Assembly (NCBI GenBank): GCA_009778945.1
Contig: WRFF01000107.1
Coordinates: 1-5,600, forward strand
Direction of reading: 5' to 3'
Length of the DNA stretch: 5,600 nucleotides
Origin: Clostridiales bacterium
GTDB lineage: Bacteria; Bacillota; Clostridia; Peptostreptococcales; Anaerovoracaceae
The translations under genes were made by a program, and so were the position numbers. Shown piece after piece: positions 1-4,154 of the stretch (position 1 is the stretch's first letter; every line of letters begins with the position of its first letter). The notes beneath the pieces were generated by a model, which had not been told where the DNA came from, searched no databases, and saw only the letters and a list, made by a program, of their open reading frames with translations.

Positions 1-462
1 ATGGATCTTTCGAGATACGCGCTTATCTCGGAAGGGGAGCAAATCCACGTCTCCGTCTGGCCGGGTATTTCCGCGGTCACAAACGATCCCAATTGCGAAA
101 TCTTTGACGCAGTCGCGGAATGCGCCTGCAGGCATCACGCCGTGGCGGCCCAAGCTTTCGTCATCTGCGTCATGACGCCCGTCGGGCAGGACTCGATCGA
201 CAAACTGGGATTTGCGGACAGGCCGGATATGATCACGGCGGGCGGCGCCTGGACCGCTGTCATCGGGCCCGACGGACAGATCATCGAGGGCCCGCACAGG
301 GGCTCCGAGGAAAAGCTGGTGATCGCGGAAATCGACCTGGGCCAGATCGTATTCGCGAAACTGTCCTACGATTCCGCGGGGCATTACGCCCGGCCGGACG
401 TATTCACGTTGCATATCAACCGGGAGAAACAGCGGAACGTCGTCAACGAGAACAAAGATTGA
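1..462 (+). CDS. Nitrilase-family C-N hydrolase, C-terminal part (5' partial)
   Basis: Nitrilases hydrolyse nitriles (or cyanide) to acids or amides plus ammonia in the cytoplasm, using a Glu-Lys-Cys triad. The visible 153 residues match the C-terminal part of the aliphatic nitrilase/cyanide hydratase branch. RYALISEGEQIHVSVWP corresponds to the segment just after the catalytic Cys, A-GG-W-VIGPDGQII-GP is the usual late strand pair, and GHYARPDVF is the typical C-terminal motif. All three catalytic residues should lie upstream, so activity cannot be judged here. The ATG at base 1 is probably an internal Met rather than the start, because a free-standing protein beginning here would lack the active site. 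The frame ends in TGA at 460-462. No clear terminator hairpin follows. Nothing ties this gene functionally to the nitrosative stress module at the other end. The exact substrate is unknown. Confidence 0.8.
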   Translation: MDLSRYALISEGEQIHVSVWPGISAVTNDPNCEIFDAVAECACRHHAVAAQAFVICVMTPVGQDSIDKLGFADRPDMITAGGAWTAVIGPDGQIIEGPHRGSEEKLVIAEIDLGQIVFAKLSYDSAGHYARPDVFTLHINREKQRNVVNENKD

Positions 463-581
463 TCCCGAAAACATAATCCCCGGAGGGCAATGATCCGCTA
501 TTTGGCAGGGCGCAATCGTTAAAAATTGTACAACGTATATGCCCCGCCTCTCTTTCGGTGTAATTCCACATTTCGATTATG

Positions 582-595
582 TAATTGCACAATTA
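582..595. repeat. Palindrome TAATTG-CA-CAATTA, candidate operator
   Basis: This is a perfect inverted repeat with 6-base arms and a 2-base spacer. It overlaps the candidate -35 hexamer of the ATPase gene, so a protein bound here would block RNA polymerase. A related sequence, AATTGTACAAC at 524-534, matches AATTGCACAAT at 583-593 in 9 of 11 bases, 59 bases upstream. AT-rich gaps generate short palindromes by chance, so a regulatory role is only a suggestion. Confidence 0.35.
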
Positions 596-613
596 ATAAG
601 AAGGCGCTATACT
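585..613 (+). promoter_or_regulatory. Candidate sigma-A promoter of the ATPase gene
   Basis: TTGCAC (585-590) and TATACT (608-613) are separated by exactly 17 bases. The -10 box matches TATAAT in 5 of 6 positions, while the -35 box matches TTGACA only in its TTG. The expected start of transcription, about 7 bases past the -10 box, falls at or next to the A of the ATG at 620. The message would then be leaderless or nearly so. The alternative is that transcription begins further upstream and this match is fortuitous. Confidence 0.4.
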
Positions 614-619
614 ACTCTT

Positions 620-1816
620 ATGATTAAGCGAATGATAGCAAAACGGTTGGAGGAGTTGTTAACCTATTACCCTGTTGTTGTGCTGACAGGACCGCGGCAG
701 TCAGGCAAGACTACGTTGCTCAAAAGCCTTTTTCCGGACAGAGAATATTTCAATTTGGAAAATCCGTCTGTGTTGGATTTTGTGGAGGCGGATCCGGGTT
801 CATTTATAAAGCTTCATGGAAAGAATGTGATCATTGACGAAGCGCAGAAATTGCCGCGGCTCTTTTCCTATATTCAGGCGGCGGTTGATGATCACCGAAA
901 AAACGGCGGAATCATACTGAGCGGTTCTCAAAATATCCTGCTTTCCGATACGATAAGCCAAACGCTTGCCGGCAGAGCCGCCTATTGCGAGCTGCTTCCT
1001 TTGACCCAAACAGAGTTGCAAAATGCAGGAGATCTAAACGCCGCGCCGGATACGCGCAACCTATTCGACAATATTTTCATGGGTTCTTATCCCGGACAGC
1101 GATCTGAAAAAATACCGCCGGATATGTTCTTTGATCAATATATCGCGACGTATGTCGAGCGCGATGTCAGGACGATAAAAAATGTAAGCGATCTCGCGAC
1201 ATTCAGAAGTTTTATGCGGCTGCTGGCTGGCAGAATAGGACAATTGCTCGACTATACTTCGTTAGCGAACGATGCGGGCGTATCGGCAGGAACCGTTAAA
1301 AACTGGATTTCTATCCTTGAAGCAAGTTATCTGGTGAAAATACTTCGTCCTCTGCACAATAACTTCGGCAAACGCTATATCAAAAGCCCAAAAATTTATT
1401 TCCTTGATACCGGCCTCGCCTGCAGGCTGCTTGGAATCCGGCATGCCGAAGAGATAGAAGGGCATTATCTCAGAGGCAATTTATTTGAGAATTATGTTGT
1501 CGCCGAACTGCATAAGGAAATATCATCCCGCAACGCCGATATAGAAATGTTCTTCTACAGGGATGCAAAGCAAAATGAGGTAGATTTGATACTGAGGAGC
1601 AGTTCCGGTGACTCGGCCGTAGAAATCAAGTCCGCAAGCGGGTTCTCAACTTCGATGCTCAAAGGGCTCCACTTTTGGCAAAGCCTTCCCGTACGGTGCG
1701 AACGGGAAGCATCGGCAAAGTCTGCTTGCGATCTGTTTGTGGTATATGCGGGCCAGTCCGAATCAATCGGCGATATAGGTCTGTTGGCATGGACCGATCT
1801 CTGTAAATTGTTATAA
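620..1816 (+). CDS. AAA_14/DUF4143 family ATPase
   Basis: This 398-residue protein belongs to the widespread, mostly uncharacterised AAA_14-DUF4143 family. From the chosen start, residues 24-32 form the Walker A loop GPRQSGKTT, and VIIDEAQ around residues 70-76 is Walker B (D73, E74). SGSQN, LAGRA and LLPLTQTEL follow, as is typical. The DUF4143 part includes YVERDVR, a helix-turn-helix-like segment (VSAGTVKNWISILEASYLV), and FLDTGLACRLLGI. GNLFENYVVAEL, then EVDLIL and AVEIKSA, resemble a PD-(D/E)XK nuclease-like core. ATG 620 is chosen because MIKRMI matches the usual family N-terminus. An in-frame ATG at 539 adds 27 residues unlike the family and lacks a ribosome binding site. ATG 620 has only AAGAAGG 15 bases away, which is too far. 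The gene is visibly lower in GC than its neighbours, suggesting acquisition. Its cellular job is unknown, and it need not belong to the module next door. Confidence 0.88.
   Translation: MIKRMIAKRLEELLTYYPVVVLTGPRQSGKTTLLKSLFPDREYFNLENPSVLDFVEADPGSFIKLHGKNVIIDEAQKLPRLFSYIQAAVDDHRKNGGIILSGSQNILLSDTISQTLAGRAAYCELLPLTQTELQNAGDLNAAPDTRNLFDNIFMGSYPGQRSEKIPPDMFFDQYIATYVERDVRTIKNVSDLATFRSFMRLLAGRIGQLLDYTSLANDAGVSAGTVKNWISILEASYLVKILRPLHNNFGKRYIKSPKIYFLDTGLACRLLGIRHAEEIEGHYLRGNLFENYVVAELHKEISSRNADIEMFFYRDAKQNEVDLILRSSSGDSAVEIKSASGFSTSMLKGLHFWQSLPVRCEREASAKSACDLFVVYAGQSESIGDIGLLAWTDLCKLL
1685..1709. repeat. Perfect 8-base stem-loop inside the ATPase coding region
   Basis: CTTCCCGT (1685-1692) and ACGGGAAG (1702-1709) are exact reverse complements around a 9-base loop. 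The stem lies about 100 bases before the ATPase stop codon. Minus-strand transcripts reading past the DUF438 gene would meet it about 100 bases after their own stop. No run of T follows on either strand, so it is not a textbook intrinsic terminator. Its function, if any, is unknown. Confidence 0.45.
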
Positions 1817-3022
1817 CTGATCCACCAATCTCTTTTCTCCTGTGAGGGCTTGAATCGGGGCGATGTCCTGCGTCACCTCCAGCGTTCCGAGATACTCCCC
1901 GTTTTCGCCTTTGACGGCAAAATAGCGGATATACGCGGTTTTCCCCCGCACATTGAGCCAAAAGTCTTCGTGCGTTTTTTTGCCGGATTTAAAATCATTC
2001 ACTATCCCTTCGACGATATGGACGCTGGCCGGCGGATGGCAGTTTGTGACCTGCCGGCCGATGACGGTCGTCGTCCGCGGAAAGATCCGTTCCGCCCCTT
2101 GCGAGAAATATTTGACCGTATCATTCCTGTCCACAAAGGTGATGTCAAGCGGCAAGGCGTTGAGGACGCCGATCAGCTCGTCCGGCCGCAGGGCGCCTGT
2201 GGGAAATACGATATTCCCCGCGGCGGAAGCCCCCGGCTTCGGCGACGGCGCGCCCGCCTGCGAAAAAGCGGGCGGGGCCTCGATCAGGCAATACCCGATC
2301 TCGGCGCTGTCGCCGGCGATATGTATCCATTCGTCCTGCGAAAAGGCCTCCATGATCATCGGGACCATGATATTTTCTTCCTTGAAGATCATCTCACTGA
2401 TTTTGTCGACGGCCTCCTGTACCGCGCCGGCCACTTTTTGCCCGTCGGCGCCTTCGCCCGAAAGCATGCCCGCCGCGTCGGCCAGGGCGGCGCGGATTTC
2501 GTCGTCAACGCCCCACATGACTTTCGGAGGAGCCGTGATGTCGTGCTGCTCCATGAAGGGGAAGATCAGGTTTTCTTTGCGTTGATAGTGATATTTGATG
2601 TCCGCCAGATCGGCCAGCGCGTCCTTTAGCGCTTCCCGCGCCGCGCCGCCGCCGTCTTTCGCCAACGCGTCCGCCGCCGGCCTCACGCGTTCGTCGATCA
2701 ATTTTTCGATGGCGCGGTTTTCGAGTTTCAGCGTATGGACAGGGTGGCCGGGCCGTTCCGGGTTTTCCTGCCCGTCCGGCGCCGGCAGCGAGTCCTTGAA
2801 GAGCGCGGCGTGGACGTCGCACAGGCGCTGCACATCTTCGACCGGAACCCCGTCCGCGATCAGCGCCGCCTCCGCTATGGCAATCTCGGAGGAAGCCACG
2901 CCTTCGAACGTCCTTGAAAATTTTTCGCGCGCCTCCTCCAGGCTCTTGCCGCTGTGCAGGTCCATCAGGATCTCTTTGATTGTCTGTTTTCTGTATTCGC
3001 TGTTGTTAATTCCTTCGCTCAT
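1811..3022 (-). CDS. DUF438-hemerythrin-PAS protein
   Basis: This 403-residue protein has the full three-part architecture of the DUF438 family. Residues ~8-78 are the helical DUF438 domain. Residues ~93-240 are a hemerythrin-like four-helix bundle with candidate metal ligands in HPVHTLKLEN, YHYQRKEN and FKEEN. A Gly/Pro/Ala-rich linker (~250-270) leads to a PAS domain (~280-390) with LDITFVDRND, YFSQG-ERIFPR and the NCHPP-SVHIVE motif. Hemerythrin bundles hold a non-haem di-iron site that binds O2 or NO, and PAS domains sense ligands or redox state. A cytoplasmic O2/NO sensor or iron-site repair role is inferred. No output domain is visible. ATG 3022 is preferred, with a weak GAAGAAAG ten bases upstream. 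The in-frame GTG at 3031 would leave a one-base gap. The gene lies 51 bases after the DUF1858 gene, probably as the second gene of its operon, and overlaps the convergent ATPase gene by 6 bases. Confidence 0.9.
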   Translation of the reverse strand: MSEGINNSEYRKQTIKEILMDLHSGKSLEEAREKFSRTFEGVASSEIAIAEAALIADGVPVEDVQRLCDVHAALFKDSLPAPDGQENPERPGHPVHTLKLENRAIEKLIDERVRPAADALAKDGGGAAREALKDALADLADIKYHYQRKENLIFPFMEQHDITAPPKVMWGVDDEIRAALADAAGMLSGEGADGQKVAGAVQEAVDKISEMIFKEENIMVPMIMEAFSQDEWIHIAGDSAEIGYCLIEAPPAFSQAGAPSPKPGASAAGNIVFPTGALRPDELIGVLNALPLDITFVDRNDTVKYFSQGAERIFPRTTTVIGRQVTNCHPPASVHIVEGIVNDFKSGKKTHEDFWLNVRGKTAYIRYFAVKGENGEYLGTLEVTQDIAPIQALTGEKRLVDQL

Positions 3023-3073
3023 TTTGTACACACTTTCTTCAGCCGGCGCTTCCCGATATCGCCCGCAGTCCGC

Positions 3074-3304
3074 TCACTCTTTGATCCGGAAGCCCAGATT
3101 CCTTATATTTTGTTTGATAACGTCCAAATCGATATTCTTCATCTTTGCGCCTTTGGGGATGGTCATAAACCTTCCGGCGGTTTGGAGCATACCGGGGTTT
3201 TTCAGGTCGGTGAACCCCAATCTGACCATCATCCGTTCTATTTCCGGATATTCCTTGCAAATATCATGAACCGACCGGTTTAAATCAATGATTTTCTCGT
3301 TCAT
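3074..3304 (-). CDS. DUF1858 domain protein
   Basis: This small 76-residue protein consists almost entirely of one DUF1858 domain: IDLNRSVHDICKEYPEIE, then a helix ending in RLGF, then FMTIPKGAKMKNIDLDVIKQNI and NLGF near the C-terminus. The fold is helical and related to the N-terminal ScdA_N (DUF542) domain of iron-sulfur repair proteins. Its only cysteine is in DICKEY, so it lacks the CC pair that ScdA_N carries after the same helix. The start is fixed by a very good ribosome binding site, GGAGGTG, six bases before ATG 3304. An in-frame ATG at 3319 overlaps that site and is unlikely. It is the first gene of a probable two-gene operon with the DUF438-hemerythrin-PAS gene. The molecular role is unknown. 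Partnership with its neighbour is inferred from adjacency, which I recall as recurrent for these two families. Confidence 0.87.
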   Translation of the reverse strand: MNEKIIDLNRSVHDICKEYPEIERMMVRLGFTDLKNPGMLQTAGRFMTIPKGAKMKNIDLDVIKQNIRNLGFRIKE

Positions 3305-3310
3305 AGCAAT

Positions 3311-3317
3311 CACCTCC
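3311..3317 (-). promoter_or_regulatory. Strong ribosome binding site of the DUF1858 gene
   Basis: GGAGGTG on the minus strand sits six bases before ATG 3304. It settles the start of this gene over the in-frame ATG at 3319, which overlaps it. Confidence 0.85.
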
Positions 3318-3325
3318 ATAGTTCA

Positions 3326-3331
3326 ATCATA
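3326..3331 (-). promoter_or_regulatory. -10 box of the DUF1858-DUF438 operon
   Basis: TATGAT on the minus strand matches TATAAT in 5 of 6 positions. No acceptable -35 box lies 17 bases upstream. Instead the operator-like palindrome at 3352-3367 is centred 33.5 bases before the end of this box, giving a predicted start near 3318-3319 and an operator at about -41. That is the layout of an activator-dependent class II promoter. The bases ATAGTAT leading into this box recur before the -10 box of the Hcp fusion gene. The leader would be only about 15 bases. Confidence 0.5.
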
Positions 3332-3351
3332 CTATGTTAAGTCAAAAAATC

Positions 3352-3367
3352 TGTTGTTAAAACCACA
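3352..3367 (-). promoter_or_regulatory. Crp/Fnr-type operator, copy 2 (upstream of DUF1858)
   Basis: Read on the minus strand this is TGTGGT-TTTA-ACAACA, with 5 of 6 arm bases paired. The surrounding 20 bases (3369 down to 3350) match the perfect palindrome at 4070-4089 in 17 of 20 positions. The spacing is that of CRP sites (TGTGA-N6-TCACA) with the fifth base changed to G. It lies in the 84-base gap between the regulator stop and the DUF1858 start, about 41 bases before the predicted transcription start. Confidence 0.6.
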
Positions 3368-3388
3368 AATTTTTAAATTTTAGGGATT

Positions 3389-4054
3389 TCAGCTATTCAG
3401 CGTAAAGACGTTCTTCCTGTAGTCGATCAGCCCGTCCTTTTTCATGCGCCCCAGTTCATGCGCCAGGGCGCTGCGGTCCACGCAAAGATATTCGGCCAGT
3501 TTTGTCTGATTGAAGGGGAGGACCACGTCGCGCCCCTGTTTCGAGGCTAAGGATTTGAGATAATACAGGACCTTCGCCCGTATTGATTTGATAGAAATGA
3601 TCTCCATTCTATCCTGCAGATACAGGTTTTTCATCGCAACCATGTGCAGCATATTTTCGATCAATTGTTGATGGTATTTGCAAACATGCGGGCAAACATG
3701 GACCAAATAATCGTATTTCAGCAGCATGACCGTAGACTCTTCGGCCGCGAAGATGGTCACGGGGCTCTCGTCCACATCGGCGTAGCATACCGCTTCCCCG
3801 AAGGTGTCGCGGGGGAGGACGGACGCGACCAGCGTTTGGTTCCCGTTATAATCCTCTTTCACGATATGAAGCAGCCCGGACAGCACGACGCCGATAGACG
3901 ACGGCTTTTCGCCCGCGAGCAGGAGGACTTCGTTTTTACGGACGGTCTTCAGCTCCCAACTGACGCAGTCAAGCAGGGACTCCAGGTCCTCGGCGCTGAT
4001 CCCGTTAAATAACGGCGCTTGCCGAAGCTTTTCAAAATATTTTTTAATAATCAT
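3389..4054 (-). CDS. Crp/Fnr-family transcriptional regulator, probably of nitrosative stress genes
   Basis: This 221-residue DNA-binding regulator has a cNMP-binding-type beta roll (~14-130), a long dimer helix (~130-150) and a C-terminal winged helix-turn-helix (~155-219). The roll lacks the ERSA arginine-serine pair that holds cAMP in CRP (here E96-S-P-V), so cAMP is unlikely to be the signal. It also lacks the N-terminal cysteine cluster of FNR. Cysteines are at 30, 90, 121, 125 and 191, with C121-P-H-V-C125-K-Y-H128 as a possible haem or metal ligand patch. The recognition helix reads DRSALAHELGRM. ATG 4054 has GGAG eight bases upstream. The TTG at 4057 is a poorer start. The position between the DUF1858 operon and the divergent Hcp fusion, with matching palindromes before both, suggests an HcpR-like role. 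HcpR regulators control hcp genes in several anaerobes. Identity as a true HcpR orthologue is unproven. Confidence 0.9.
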   Translation of the reverse strand: MIIKKYFEKLRQAPLFNGISAEDLESLLDCVSWELKTVRKNEVLLLAGEKPSSIGVVLSGLLHIVKEDYNGNQTLVASVLPRDTFGEAVCYADVDESPVTIFAAEESTVMLLKYDYLVHVCPHVCKYHQQLIENMLHMVAMKNLYLQDRMEIISIKSIRAKVLYYLKSLASKQGRDVVLPFNQTKLAEYLCVDRSALAHELGRMKKDGLIDYRKNVFTLNS

Positions 4055-4071
4055 CAAAATATCTCCATATT

Positions 4072-4087
4072 TGTGGTTCTGACCACA
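4072..4087. promoter_or_regulatory. Crp/Fnr-type operator, copy 1 (perfect palindrome)
   Basis: TGTGGT-TCTG-ACCACA is a perfect inverted repeat with 6-base arms, in the 100-base gap between the divergent regulator and Hcp fusion genes. It equals TGTGG-N6-CCACA, the geometry of CRP and HcpR-type sites (TGTGA-N6-TCACA). Its centre is 41.5 bases before the predicted start of the Hcp fusion transcript. For the regulator's own transcript it spans about +9 to +24. Activation of one gene and repression of the other from a single site is the simplest reading. Confidence 0.68.
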
Positions 4088-4101
4088 GAACTTTCCTTTC
4101 G

Positions 4102-4130
4102 ACTATAGTATTATTTGCTCATAAAGTCAA
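4102..4130 (-). promoter_or_regulatory. Sigma-A promoter of the Crp/Fnr regulator
   Basis: On the minus strand, TTGACT (4130-4125) and TATAGT (4107-4102) are exactly 17 bases apart, each matching consensus in 5 of 6 positions. Transcription would start near 4095, giving a leader of about 40 bases that contains the palindrome at 4072-4087. This promoter needs no activator and overlaps the back of the opposing Hcp fusion promoter. Confidence 0.62.
4109..4114 (+). promoter_or_regulatory. -10 box of the Hcp fusion gene
   Basis: TATTAT matches TATAAT in 5 of 6 positions. The expected start is near 4121, about 34 bases before the ATG. No recognisable -35 box sits 17 bases upstream. The palindrome centred at 4079.5 occupies the place of a class II activator site. 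The overlapping TATAGT at 4104-4109 is an alternative -10 box, which would move the operator to about -36. Confidence 0.5.
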
Positions 4131-4140
4131 GGTTTTTGTG

Positions 4141-4147
4141 AAGGAGG
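4141..4147 (+). promoter_or_regulatory. Strong ribosome binding site of the Hcp fusion gene
   Basis: AAGGAGG lies seven bases before ATG 4155 and fixes translation at the rubredoxin domain. No comparable site precedes the internal ATG at 4761 where the Hcp part begins. This supports a single fused product. Confidence 0.85.
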
Positions 4148-4154
4148 CATTAAT

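Noticed and set aside
490..522. Ten-residue open frame MIRYLAGRNR after the nitrilase gene
   Set aside because: The GGAGGG before it is only two bases from the ATG, too close for normal initiation, and nothing supports so short a product.
539..619. Upstream ATG at 539 as start of the ATPase
   Set aside because: It adds 27 residues unlike the family N-terminus, has no ribosome binding site, and the extension lies in AT-rich DNA containing the candidate promoter.
2251..2274. CGCCCGC/GCGGGCG inverted repeat in the DUF438 gene
   Set aside because: It falls in the GC-rich Pro/Ala/Gly linker, where such repeats arise from codon composition.
1850..2629. Long plus-strand open frame opposite the DUF438 gene
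   Set aside because: Its translation has no family resemblance and it lies antisense to a clearly recognised GC-rich gene.
3023..3031. GTG 3031 as start of the DUF438 gene
   Set aside because: The only purine-rich stretch would be one base away; ATG 3022 has workable spacing.
3317..3345. TTGACT at 3345-3340 as -35 box of the DUF1858 promoter
   Set aside because: At 16-17 base spacing the -10 candidates (ACTATG, AACTAT) are poor and overlap the ribosome binding site.
3345..3367. Operator copy 2 plus the following T run as an intrinsic terminator of the regulator gene
   Set aside because: The stem has a mismatch and only six AT-heavy pairs, so it should be unstable. The match to copy 1 is better explained as protein binding.
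4055..4057. TTG 4057 as start of the regulator
   Set aside because: The next codon is ATG with GGAG eight bases upstream, which is better spaced and uses the common start codon.
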